Origin: Chromera velia
Taxonomy: Eukaryota > Sar > Chromeraceae
DNA length: 42,829 nucleotides
NCBI GenBank assembly: GCA_018398765.1
Contig: JAHBMJ010000649.1
Coordinates: forward strand, 1 to 42,829
Direction: 5' to 3'
The notes under the pieces are model-generated. The model made no database searches. It was not told where the DNA came from and saw nothing but the letters and a program-made list of their open reading frames with translations. Position 1 is the first letter of the stretch; every line of letters begins with the position of its first letter. Shown here in pieces: positions 9,765 through 20,871 of the stretch. The position numbers were made by a program, and so were the translations under genes.

Positions 9765-11025
9765 AAAGAGAAGAGAGACGTCAAGTTGGCAGAAGATACA
9801 CTCACTCCTCGTGCCGTGGAACTGCTCAGAAGTCTCCTTCCTGCCAACACAAGGGTCTGTCTCGTCAAGGAAAATGTTTGCCTTGCTGTTGTCTGGATGG
9901 GAAGAGAGGAAAAGGAAGAGAGACGTCAAGTTGGGGGAGGATACACTCACTCCTCGTGCCGTAGAACTGCTCAGAAGTCTCCTTCCTACCAACACAAGGG
10001 TCTGTCTCGTCAAGGAAAATATTTGCCTTGCTATTGTCTGGATGGGGGGAGAGGAAAAGGGAGAGAGACGTCAAGTTGGGGGAGGATACACTCACTCTTT
10101 GTGCCGTAGAACTGCTTAGAAGTCTGCTTTCTGCCAATACAAGGGTCTGTCTCATCAAGGAAAATGTTTGCTTTGCTGTTGTCTGGATGGGAAGAGAGGA
10201 AAAGGAAGAGAGACGTCAAGTTGGGGGAGGATACACTCACTCCTCGCACCGTGGAACTGCTCAGAAGTCTGCTTTCTGCCAACACAAGGGTCTGTCTTGT
10301 CAAGGAAAATGTTTGCCTTGCTGTTGTCTGGATGTAGAGCGAGGAAAAGGAAGAGAGACGTCAAGTTGGGGGAGGATATACTCACTCCTCGTACCGTGGA
10401 ACTGCTCAGAAGTCTGCTTTCTGCCAATACAAGGGTCTGTCTCGTCAAGGAAAATGTTTGCCTCACTGTGTTGTGGACTAGGTTGTGGATGTGGAGCGAG
10501 GAAAAGAAAGAGAGACGTCAAGTTGGGGGAGGATACACTCACTCCTCGCACCGTGGAACTGCTCAGAAGTCTACTTTCTGCTAACACAAAGGTCTGTTTC
10601 GTCAAGGAAAATGTTTGCCTTGCTGTGTTGTGGATGTGGAGCGAGGAAAAGGAAGAGAGACGTCAAGTTGGGGGAGGATATACTCACTCCTCGTGCCGTG
10701 GAACTGCTCAGAAGTCTGCTTTCTGCCAATACAAGGGTCTGTCTCGTCAAGGAAAATGTTTGCCTCACTGTGTTGTGGACTAGGTTATGGATGTGGAGCG
10801 AGGAAAAGAAAGAGAGACGTCAAGTTGGGGGAGGATACACTCATTCCTCGCACCGTAGAACTGCTCAGAAGTCTGCTTTCTGCTAACACAAAGGTCTGTC
10901 TCGTCAAGGAAAATGTTTGCCTTTCTGTGTTGTGGATGTGGAGCGAGGAAAAGAAAGAGAGACGTCGAGATGGAGGAGGATACACTCACTCCTCATGCCG
11001 TGAAGTCTCGCCAACGAAAATGTTT
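9765..11025. repeat. 145/157-bp satellite array, 9 copies
   Basis: Nine tandem copies are recognisable by the word gagacgtcaagttggggga, with the CGTC at 9779, 9924, 10069, 10214, 10359, 10516, 10661, 10818 and 10963. The first five copies are 145 bp apart. The rest alternate 157, 145, 157 and 145 bp, because every second copy carries an extra 12 bp (tggactaggttg). Since 145 is not divisible by three, the frame rotates from copy to copy and the array is not a coding repeat. The last copy is diverged and truncated. Confidence 0.95.
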
Positions 11026-11129
11026 GCCTCCGCGGGATGGCCGCGGGTCCCGAAAAGCATGCAGCTAGCTGTATGCGAACTTCGGGGAAAAAGACCCGCA
11101 AAGCAGTTGCAAGCGCATTTCGGGAAATA

Positions 11130-11150
11130 TATATATATATATATATATTC
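11130..11150. repeat. AT microsatellite
   Basis: A short pure (AT)n run sits between the satellite array and a GC-rich block (11151-11210, rich in CGCGGC). Confidence 0.8.
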
Positions 11151-11224
11151 GCGGGGCGGCGGGGGGGGGAATCGCGCGGCGGCGCAGCCGCGCGGCCGGC
11201 CGCTGGTGAGCCGATGCATACACG

Positions 11225-11424
11225 TCCTCCCAAGCCTTCCTCCTTCCCTCCCTCTCTCTTTTTCTCTCTTTCTCTCTCTCCCTCCGTCTTTCCCTCTCTC
11301 TCTCTCTCTCTTTCTTTTTCTTTTTCTCTCTCTTTTTCTCCCTCTCTTTCACCCTTCCTCCCAAGCCTGCCTCCTTCCCTCCCTCCCTCTCTCTTTTTCT
11401 CTCTCTTTCTCTTTCTCTCTCTCC

Positions 11425-11468
<44 letters not shown>

Positions 11469-11675
11469 CTTTTTCTCTCTCTTTTTCTCCCTCTCTTTCT
11501 CCCTTCCCCCCAAGCCTTCCTCCTTCCCTCTCCCTCCCTCTCTTTCTTTCTCTCTCTCCCTCTCTCTCTTTCTTTCTTTCTCTCCCTCTTTCTTAAATTC
11601 TCCCTCTCCCTGTCCCTCTAGCTTCCTCTCCCTGTCCCTCTCCACTTCCTCTACGCTCCCTCTCCCTCTCTGGGT
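11225..11675. repeat. Polypyrimidine tract (CTCT/CCTT/TTTC)
   Basis: About 450 bp of C and T only, with an internal repeat of about 150 bp anchored by ccaagcc(t)tcctcc words near 11228, 11361 and 11511. It is complementary in composition to the polypurine tract at 9070-9755 on the other side of the satellite. Confidence 0.9.
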
Positions 11676-12014
11676 TTCTAAAAACTTACTCATACCGATG
11701 GGAGGTCTCCGCCGAGCCTGAATGTCATCTCGTACCGTCTCCTAACTGTCGTGTACTGCAAGAGAGACGAAAGAAGTTGCATGGCTATAGATTGATACGT
11801 ATTCATGAAAAACGTGTTATGAATAATGATTATTCTAATTAGATATTTCTTATAGACGGATAATGATTGTTCTGATTAGGTACTTCTCATAATCATTATG
11901 TATTTCTCTAAAAGTATGTCAGTAATCATTATCAAAATTATTTAATGACCTACTAATGATTATTGCTTTACCTTAATCAGTCACTAATCATTAGTGAGTT
12001 AACCCATTGATGTA

Positions 12015-13000
12015 GAGTTTGTTTAACAGCAGTCTGCACGACAGTGTAATTGACAATATCTTTTTGGAGGGGCTGCTTCAGACTCGTGCCGGCAGCAGTC
12101 CCTCTGCTTGCTTCCGCTACTGCCGTCTCCGGATCTTTTTTTTTGAACTCCCAGCTACAAGAGGGCTACCCACGCATGGGTCCGACCTCTTTCACTGTAC
12201 AACCCTTTTTCATTCTCTTTGTTAAAAAAAATTCCAGCGGTCCCATTCTCTCTGACACCTCAGGTCGTGTTTTGTGCACCGAAGCCGAAATCAGAGATAT
12301 GGAACTAGTTTGACAAGCACCCGACTGATCAATCAAAAGGGGTCTGCAAGGCTTGCTCCGGGAGCAGCAGGTCAAAGAGGCGGCGGTACACGGAGAGGGA
12401 AGGGGGGAGCGGGGGCCGCGGGGTAACCAGTGAGCAGATGAAAGAAAGAAAGAAACGCTGAGACGGTCTTATGTTAATTAAATTGTCATGATTGATACGA
12501 TCATATAAATTTAATTATGGCATTTTCCAATTTTTTCAGGCTTTTTTGATTACTAATTTTCGACTATAAACAGTGAACAACTTGCCAGTGAGACTAGCAC
12601 CTAATGTGAGCGTAAATATTGATTTAAACTATTTAAAAACACTACTAAGGCATAGATTCTATAATAAAACGTTCTAAAAATGCATTAAAGCCTAATTTAA
12701 AGGCATAAAATAACACAAAAAAATGAGGTTTCTATTAATTAAAAGTGAACCTGTTTTTGAACCTGATTCAGGTTCATTACTTCGAAGTGAACCTTAAACC
12801 TTGAACCTTTTCCTAGTACTACTGTTTTCACAATGATGCTATGTCTCGCAACAATTACTACAGTATTGAATGTTAAACAGTACAAAAACATGCGTTTAAA
12901 ATTTTTATATTCGAGTATTAGATCGTCTGGCACCGCAAAGGCCACCGCCTGTATATATAATATGCTAAAAAATAAATGAATTACGGCTGTAAGAGTTTCT
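12015..13000. other. Intergenic region, no supported gene
   Basis: The stretch 12019-12420 is open in places but shows no recognisable protein and no convincing splice signals. From 12460 to 12960 the DNA is AT-rich and non-coding. It contains a cluster of aacct/aggtt words (12745-12810) with palindromic halves. Confidence 0.4.
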
Positions 13001-13514
13001 TCTTCCGTTGAGTTCCATTCTTGGCTCTTCCATCATTGCCTTCAATCTAGAGAGCACAAACCAAAAAATAAAGAAAACGTCCAAAGAAACAAACGAACAA
13101 AAAAGGGAGGGGCAAGGGGAAAATGAAAAGCATGCAAAAGAGGGAATGAAGGGAGAACCGACCCAATAGGGCGTCGAACGGAGGCAGGTAGACCGACAAA
13201 ACGGCCGACCTTCCGAAAGCAAATGAGAAAAGAAGGGTAGAAAAAACTAAAGAACGAAAGAGAAAAAGCAAGAAGGAAGGAAGAAAGGAAACGGCAGTGA
13301 AGGTGGAAGATGACGATGGCTGGAAGGAAACTTGAGGATGCAAAAGACTTTCGAATGGACACACGCCGGCCGAACAGGGCGGAAAGGAAAATGACACAAC
13401 CTCCCTCTCCCTTTCAATAGTTCTCAGACCCGTCCCCTCCCTCTCTTCTCTCGTCTTCCCCACATGTTGATTTCTCCCTCCTTGATTCGATCGATCAATC
13501 TACCCGCCCTGCCC
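13001..13514 (-). other. 3' flank of the transporter gene
   Basis: This region downstream of the transporter stop codon is purine-rich on the plus strand. Pyrimidine-rich open frames on the minus strand (S/F/L-rich) look like composition artefacts. No further exon can be supported. Confidence 0.4.
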
Positions 13515-14106
13515 TCAATTCCCCCCCCCCGATCCAGCCACCAGGGGAGAGAGTGCCACCCCCACCAGCACTCCTGTCTGCATCGACACAGACGCCGCAA
13601 ACCCCGCAAGCTGCCGTCCCTCAGCAGTCTGCATCCGGCCAGGACCCTGCAACCAGTTGCGCGCAGAGAAATACCACACACATACACGGCCACATGTGCG
13701 CTGTCAGCCACACATACACTTATACACTTACACATACACACACAGGCGAGCGTAAAGAGACACAGTGGAGAAGGAAACAGTGAAGAAAAGGAAATGTGAA
13801 ACGAAACACGAAACTTCGAACACGACCGTACACTCACACAGAAAGACAAAAAACTGAAGGAAAAAACAACCTCTCTCCTCTCGAGATCCAGACTAAAACA
13901 GAAACAAAGAAATTTAACTCACTGACCGCAACCATCGCTGCAGACAAACCCAAACCCTGCATGCAGGAAGCAAGCGGGTGGCTACTATGAAAATTCAGCT
14001 CGAATGTCATGCACAATGAGACTCACTTTCTCCTCTCGCCTCTCCCGTTACCACCAGAAACGAGTCGTTGTAACGACCCGCCGACACACACACACACACA
14101 CCCACC

Positions 14107-14147
<41 letters not shown>

Positions 14148-14152
14148 TCTCT

Positions 14153-14188
<36 letters not shown>

Positions 14189-15277
14189 CAGAGACAGACA
14201 CAGAGTCAGACAAGAGAGACCCAGAAAAAGTCGAGTGAAAAACTATCGGACACAACTGGAAAGTGAGAAGGCGACAAGGCAAGTCAAAAAAGGGGAAAAA
14301 GAAAGCAGAATCTCACCGTCGAAAGGAAAGTCAGATAGGTAGACGGGCGGGTAGATTTTCTTCACTTCGGGAGAGAAGAGGAAAGAAGAGAACATGGCAG
14401 ACGAAAAGAGGAGAGCCATGCTAGTTGAGCACCAACATGCAGGAGGAGCATCGCTCCAAAGAAGAAAGAACGAGACATTTCAAACAGACTTTGGACCTCT
14501 TTTCAAAATTCAGGCACCTCCCAAAAGAAGTGCAGCCATGCAGCCCCCCCCACCTGCAGCAGAGCAAAAGCGCAGGACCCTCCCAGCAGTGCAGGAGAGC
14601 ACTTCATTGCACTGAGCACAGAGGGTCTGAGGACGTCCTGGAAGGACCTCAAGCTCCCGAAATCTATCAGGAAGAAAGGGACCAGACAGAGACGAATCGT
14701 CAAAAGAAACCCCTGCCTGCACATGCATGCATGGGAGGCACATCAGTCCAACAGAAAGAAGACGGGGTTTTCAAGCACCGGAGATTGCGGACGCACAGAG
14801 GAAGGAATCCTGAGAGATAATCTCCACAACTGATCGTTCAATCCAGAACCTGTTACGGCATGTTCACACACAAGCAATGTTGAGGAAAAGCGACAGACAG
14901 CCTCAGAAATGGCTCACGAAGACTCTTCCCACGTTCCAAACAAAACACCCTAGGAAGAAGAAGAAGAAAAGGGGCTCCTCACAGGTCATAGAGCGGGGAA
15001 TCAGACACTCCAGAAAGCAGACAAGCAGGGCGAATGAAGAAAGGTAATTTGGAAAGGTAACTGGAAGTAAGAGAAGAAAGCAAACAAAAACAAACGAAAA
15101 AGGTCTTCCACACACACCGACTGCTGGCTGCCTGCCTGCCTGCCTGACTGCCTGAAAGAAAGAAAGAAAGAAAGAAAGAAAAAAAGAAAGGAAGAAAGAA
15201 AGAAAGACTGACATGGCAGTGCTGGGTGTGAGGCCAAAGTAAGGAAGCACCCTGCCGATGGAGTCTCCAATCTGCAG

Positions 15278-15312
<35 letters not shown>

Positions 15313-16152
15313 ACACACGGAACAGAATGGAATGGAAGAAAAATACAAAAGATGATACATACCATCAGAGAGAGTTAGAGAGAGCTTGAGTCTCTAAGTG
15401 AAGCCCATCCACCATCGGAAAAGGGCCTCATCAAGGAATTAAGTGAGAACTTGAGGAGAAGAGGAATGAGAGAATAAACAAACGAATGAGGACACAGAAG
15501 CTCTCTTTCCCATGCGAATACACCCACTCGGTCTCGCATCTTTCCTTGCTTGACCCTATGCCCCAAGTGGGCAGTCGAGTGGAGTATTGCCTTGTTTGCT
15601 TCCTTTCTTTCTTCTTTCTTTCTTTCAAACTTTCCTTTCCTTTCTTGGTCGGTTGCGCTTTTTTCTTCCCTCCGACCTCAAAGTTCTTTGTTCCCTCCTC
15701 TTTTTTCTTTTTCCTTTTCCTCTCACATTTTCAGACCATGCAGAAAACCAAACAAAGAGGCACAAACTCTGCGTGAAAAAAGGAGGAAGGAAAGCTAACC
15801 TGATAGGCCCCAATCATGCACAGAGCGAACAGCTCTGCATTTGCAGATGCCACAGCGCTGGCCTCTCCGGGTTTCAACCGAGAGATCACGCCTGCACCCA
15901 TGAAGAAAGATCCACTCAGGCAGTCAGGGAAGGAGGGAGGGAGAAAGGCACGGAGGGATAGGCGGAAGAGGCAGAAGAATCTTTGCGCAATTTCTGTCCT
16001 TCGGTGCAAATGAAGTTAGATCTGGTATTGCACACAAACAAATATCTTTCCCGCTTCGAGATCAATGCTGCACCTCTTCTCCGCAAAAACCACCGACACG
16101 CATCCATGCAGCCGTTACAGACAACGAACAAGTCCTGCATGAAGAATCTCTC

Positions 16153-16190
<38 letters not shown>

Positions 16191-18694
16191 CAATTGGATG
16201 GAAAAACAAAGAGACGAGCAAACAGGCAGGAAAGAAGCAAACAGAAGATCCTTCAAACTTTACGCATGCAAGCAACCGGAAAGGGAGATTGCATTTAGCC
16301 AAACGACACCACAACCCTGAGAGAGAGACAGATAACAGACCCCTCAACCGATAGATAGACGTCCAAACCCAGTGATCCTCCTACTCACACGTCCATCTAT
16401 CCCCCCATTTATCGATCTACACATCTCCCCCCCCCGACCCACCAGGAAAGACGAGGAATGTGACCAAGTTCTGCACGAGAACAATCGTCAATTCAATTCG
16501 GCAGTTCCACAGGGCACTGTTCACGTTCTCTCTCGGAACCGTCCTCTCCGCCAGAACCGCCATCTTCACCTCACGAGACGACGACGCCCTGCTGGCCCCT
16601 CCCCGCGTCCTCATCACAGTTCTACTCTCTGCCTCCGACTCACTTCCAGACAAAGCGAGGGGGAGTGTAGAACATGTGCCTGATTGCGGAAGAGGCACAG
16701 GTCCCGTCAAGTCCTCACTTTGAGATCCCGTCAAAGACACCGTGTGCGCGAGCCCTCCCGACGAAACTGACGGACTCATCCTGCACACCCCTGCCCCCAG
16801 AGTGTTCTCAGCAGAACGCCCAGATGCAGCCAGGAGACCCCCGTCTGACGACGATGCGGACTCCCGTCTCTCCACCTCTCCTGTCAACAGAGAAGGATCT
16901 GAAGGGAAATAACTCAGGGAGGCCTCCTCACCCGTCCCTCCACTCTCTTGTGATACCCCCACAGCTTTCTCTCTTCCCATGCCCTCCCTCGCTGTCGAAG
17001 GAACAGAAACGGAGATCGCCTCTGTGCCCTCCCCCGTCTCCGACACAAAAGACGACCCAGACTGCCTAGAGGAGTCGCGCTTCAATTCTTCCTGCACGCT
17101 CCTGCTGGCGTCAGCAGACACACCACCGTAGTTTGTGCTCTCGGTGCTGCCCCCTCCTCCCCACCCCCCAAGGCTCTTCTTGGACGAGCACAGAGACAAC
17201 AAAGGCTCCCTCTCCCCCCTCCCCTTCTCCGAGGAATTCCAATCACAAACAGACTCCGAGGAGGTCCCCTCGGCCCTTTCCTCGGTGGACGCAGAGAGGG
17301 CCTTCATTGTTGCAGCAACCTGCAGGCACCCACCATCACGGGAGATTGAAGCATTCAAGAACCTTCCTTGTTTTTGCATGCATGTTTTTTTTTTTTTTTT
17401 AATTAAACGCATGAGGCATTCAAGAACCTTCCTTGTTTTTGCATGCATTTTTTTTTTTTTTCAATTAAACGCATGAGGCATTCAAGAACCTTCCTTGTTT
17501 TTGCATGCATGGGTCTTACAGATATCTTAAGCGCATGCATCCTTGATCGATCGATCGATGGGGCTACACGAATGAATATTCATTCGGCAGTCAACACGCA
17601 CGCACAGGGAGCGAGAGCGCCCTTCATTCAACAGACTCTCCTCAGACGAAAATACTCCGGAGGCAGACCAATTATTCAGCCCAACACCCCCTGTTCCCCC
17701 CCCCTTGACGACTTACAGCGGGGTCCTTCTCGAAGGGTCCGTACATGACGATCCCCGTCATCACTGCCGCCGTGCACGCAGCGAAGAAGAGCATGCAAGA
17801 GGCCTGCGCATGCCACACCTGCACGCACGCTCAGGGACACAGGAAGGGAGGAATTGGAATGTGACTGACGCACGCACGCTCAGGGACACAGGAAGGAAGA
17901 AATTGGAATGTGATTGACGCACGCACGCTCAGGGACACAGGAAGGGAGGAATTGGAATGTGATTGACGCACGCACGCTCAGGGACACAGGAAGGAAGGAA
18001 TTGGAATGTGATTGACGCACGCACGCTCAGGGACACAGAAAGGAAGGAATTGGAATGTGATTGACGCACGCACGCTCAGGGACACAGAAAGGAAGGAATT
18101 GGAATGTGATTGACGCACGCACGCTCAGGGACACAGGAAGGGAGGAATTGGAATGTGATTGACGGACAGGAATGGAGCGGAAGTAGAAGCGACTCCAAGA
18201 CCTTGCCAGCCGGAAATGTAAGCGAGGAAAAAAAGGGCCGAGAAAAGTGGAAGGGAAGGCGGGACAAAAAGACGAAAGAGACAAAATCAAAAACATCAAC
18301 CAGAAAGAATTGTTTCGCCCTCCTGCACTTTTCATACAGCTGTAGACGTTCTATACTGTTGTTGCTTGCCGAAGAGAGGAACGCGCCTTGTTGCGTTTTA
18401 TTTCTTTCTTTTCCAAACAAGCTGGCTGGGACTAGAAAAGAACCTACAGTCACAAAAAAACATAGCCTTCCCCACGGACGTACCTCTACTGAGTTTCCAT
18501 AATCCCCTCCTGCCCCCGTACTCCCCCCCCCATGCTGCTGGGGGGGTCCGTTGGGCACGAGCACTCTGAGGAGGAGCATGGCTGCCAGAGAGAAGAGGCC
18601 CGCCAGCCCCGACCCTCCGTTGTGGAGGGCACACAGGGCAGGCTCCACCATCGAGAGACACCCAAGACCCGTAGACAAACAACACGCTGCGCAT

Positions 18695-18739
<45 letters not shown>

Positions 18740-20131
18740 AGCGGAGGGAAAGTGATCGTCTGATCATGCAGGCGCACGGTGACTTTCCTTCATCACGCGA
18801 AGACTTTTCAGCACGAGCCAGATCAATAGAGCTGTCTTTCTTTGAGTGCGCTCTGCCTTCTCGCACATTGTACGTGTGGCTGACAGCGCATGCAGCAGGT
18901 CGACTCGGCACTTGGACAGACAGAGAAGCTGAAAAGAAAGTCAAGACAGACGGGAGGAAAGAGGTGAAAAAGACAAGAAATGACCTGCGTTTTTCTCTCT
19001 CCTTACATGCACAAGTACTGCCCAAAAAAGAAAATACCGAATGAAAGGAAACAAAGGTATGCGAATCGCGATGAAGTGCGGGAGGGACAAACAGACTCTC
19101 CCATCTCGTTTCTGCGTCTCTCTCTATTCCTGGATACAACCCTTTCCCCAATCCTCTCAATGATGCCACACAAATGCACCCCAACCGATTTGAAAAAAAA
19201 AAATCCCCCAACGCACCTGCCGCCAGGGCCAATGCAAAAGAGATTGCAGAGGCGATGTGGATCCCCGTCAGCGTCCCCCTGCCCACGATGACGCAGGGGG
19301 GGAAGGCCAGAAGGAGGAGACCCATCAACAGAAAGGTACCCCGGAATCGGAGGGACACAGAAAGCTGGTCTCCCACGCCTGCACACACGTGCATACGCAC
19401 ACACAATCCAATGACAACCGTGCAGCACAGAATCATATATATCAACTACGTATACAACGGGAACGAAAGAAACTAGACAGCGGGTCTCGCGCGGTTGTGC
19501 AGATACGTAGGAACCCGTCAGGCAAACAAAGTGCGCATCCACATATTTGCAGACGCACATACTGATCACAGAAACATGCACTAAGCGACAGAGATTAACA
19601 TCAGGACTCACGCAAACAACGCACATAGAGAACAGTCTGACACACAGAGACAGACACCAATTCCATCCAAGCCTCCCCTTCGCCCCCCCGACTTACAGAG
19701 CATGGCAATCTGCGCCAGAAGGCTGGAGATGGAGAAAGCCCAGGACATCAGGAGGGCCCAGCCGAACCCAGGGAAGCAGTACATGTCCACGAGGGGAATG
19801 GCTGCACAGCTAGGTCAATTGATTAGTTAGGGAGTGAGGCGGATATCCATGTACAGTATCAGGGCTTTTGCACACGCTGCCTGCAGGAAGACGTCCCCCT
19901 TCAAGTCCAAGAGCAAAGCCCACACAGATGAGGGCGCTGTCTGTCTGTATCTGTCCCCTTCTCTTCTGTTTCTACGTGGACGTGCAGTGTGTCACTGACT
20001 GACTGACCGTTGAGCATCGCATTCCAGGGAAGATTTGCGCAGAGGCCGAAAAAGACGGCACAGAACTGGACGTAGGCAGAGGTCCTGCACCCTCCAGTGG
20101 CCTGGGAGCGCTCTGTTTCGAGTCCCGTCAT
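13515..20131 (-). CDS. Equilibrative nucleoside transporter (ENT/SLC29 family)
   Basis: The eleven exons are 20131-20008, 19801-19697, 19378-19217, 18686-18484, 17803-17717, 17319-16443, 15891-15800, 15271-15213, 14716-14554, 13956-13927 and 13646-13515. All phases agree and give about 677 aa ending in TGA. Hydrophobic segments fit the 11-TM ENT fold. TM1 carries the family LPWN motif (residues 34-37). TM7 ends in LVFPG, and TM8 carries D-x2-GR (IGDSIGR, near 551), as in ENTs. TM10-11 spans exons 9-11 and ends GVLVGVALSPLVAG. These proteins move nucleosides or nucleobases across membranes, in parasites mainly for purine salvage. Exon 6 inserts a Ser/Glu-rich, presumably cytosolic loop of about 260 residues between TM6 and TM7, longer than usual. 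Exon 10 (30 nt) is a microexon and is the least certain piece. The gene is transcribed divergently from the AK7-like gene. Confidence 0.85.
14087..14187. repeat. CA and GA microsatellites in intron
   Basis: (CA)n followed by (GA)n lies within the ninth intron of the transporter. Similar short runs occur in its other introns at 15153-15205 (GAAA), 15278-15311 (CA/GA), 16155-16187 (CT) and 18700-18736 (GA). On the coding strand they often form pyrimidine-rich or GA-rich intron interiors. Confidence 0.85.
17351..17513. repeat. Three tandem 62-65 bp repeats in intron
   Basis: Units starting gcattcaagaaccttccttg at 17351, 17416 and 17478 carry TTTGCATGCA and a poly-T run of variable length. They lie just upstream (in transcription) of exon 6 of the transporter, so the acceptor region is repeated three times. 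Confidence 0.85.
17828..18164. repeat. 49-bp minisatellite, 7 copies, in intron
   Basis: Seven near-identical copies, marked by cagggacac at 17832, 17881, 17930, 17979, 18028, 18077 and 18126, lie in the intron between transporter exons 4 and 5. The only differences are a few single bases (for example aaggaagg versus aagggagg), implying recent expansion or homogenisation. Confidence 0.95.
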
Positions 20132-20871
20132 CTTTTTTCTGGTGTTCTGTGTACCCTTCGGCTATACCGGTGGGGTCGACCCGCAGTTTCAGAAGTCTCC
20201 TGAGTGCAGAAGGTCACGCCTGTACGATGTCAGAGTGAAAATGGTGTCTCGTGAAAGTCCATTGTAGATCGATGTAGATTCTTCATAATCGCGTGCTGCA
20301 GTCACTCTGGCATGTGTATTTACAAGATGGCTGAAGACACCCAGATGTTTGCTTTGACTAGCTGGCTTGCCCAGACTCACTGTGGGTTTTGCATGCAGAA
20401 CGGAACAGAAGATGCATGTCAGATCAGAACAGACTGCAATTTGACAAAATCTGGAACAAACGTCCTTTCGCCCGCGCGGGCGCGAAATTGTGCGCAAGCG
20501 ATACCATGCATATATATAGCGATATACCATGATATACCATGCGATACCACATGCAAATCTCATATGCAGTTTTTAATCTCATGCATGATTTGCCGGGCCT
20601 TGAACCACGATCTTCCAAGTTCCAACGTGTTCCAACGTCCCCTCTGCTACATTCTTGTGCTGGTGAGAAGCAAGCAAGTGATGAAAGAAGAAGCAAAACC
20701 AAGCATGTTCTCGAGAGGAGTCGGTCTGGGTCCATCGGCAACAACAACTGTGTGATTCAATTGCACCAGTCGGATAGCGAGGCAGCCGCACAACAGTTGT
20801 GTCGGTTCTCTCAGCTCCTTTCTGTTTGTCGTTGTCTGAGTACAGAAGCAGGCTCCATATAGGCAGGAAGG
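20132..20871. promoter_or_regulatory. Shared divergent promoter region
   Basis: These 740 bp separate the ATG of the transporter (minus) from the ATG of the AK7-like gene (plus). They must hold both start regions unless an upstream exon is missed. They contain a TATA-like patch (catatatatagcgatata, about 20509-20527) and TGCATGC-type words (20392, 20580). No coding exon is supported. Actual promoter elements are unproven. Confidence 0.45.

Larger units (their letters stand above)
8098..12012. mobile_element. 3.9-kb TIR element flanked by TA
   Basis: The left end begins CATCAGTGGGTTAACTCA (8098) and the right end is the reverse complement of CATCAATGGGTTAACTCA (ending 12012). Both are flanked directly by TA (8096-8097 and 12013-12014), as expected for a TA target-site duplication of the Tc1/mariner type. 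Both subterminal zones (8120-8250 and 11790-12000) are packed with AATCATTA/TAATGATTA words on both strands, typical of transposase-binding subterminal repeats. No transposase is visible inside. The cargo is a zinc-finger relic, a polypurine tract, a 145-bp satellite array and a polypyrimidine tract. It is probably non-autonomous. Confidence 0.65.

Noticed and set aside
9036-10013. Very long F/L/S-rich open frame on the minus strand (and the K/E/R-rich one on plus)
   Set aside because: Produced by the polypurine tract and then the satellite; the composition has no complexity and the satellite period shifts frame.
10028-11721. Plus-strand open frames across the 145-bp array that look like a repeat protein
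   Set aside because: The 145-bp period is not a multiple of three, so successive copies are read in different frames; openness is due to lack of stops in the unit.
14901-15380. Hydrophobic minus-strand frames suggesting another membrane protein
   Set aside because: They arise from GAAA and GA runs in transporter introns; only the 59-nt exon at 15271-15213 fits the family and phases.
16098-16316. Two extra transporter exons (16316-16264 and 16134-16098) that join in phase
   Set aside because: Direct joining of 16443 to 15891 gives FPG followed by VISRL and an uninterrupted TM7-TM8 layout; the extra pieces add no TM or family motif.
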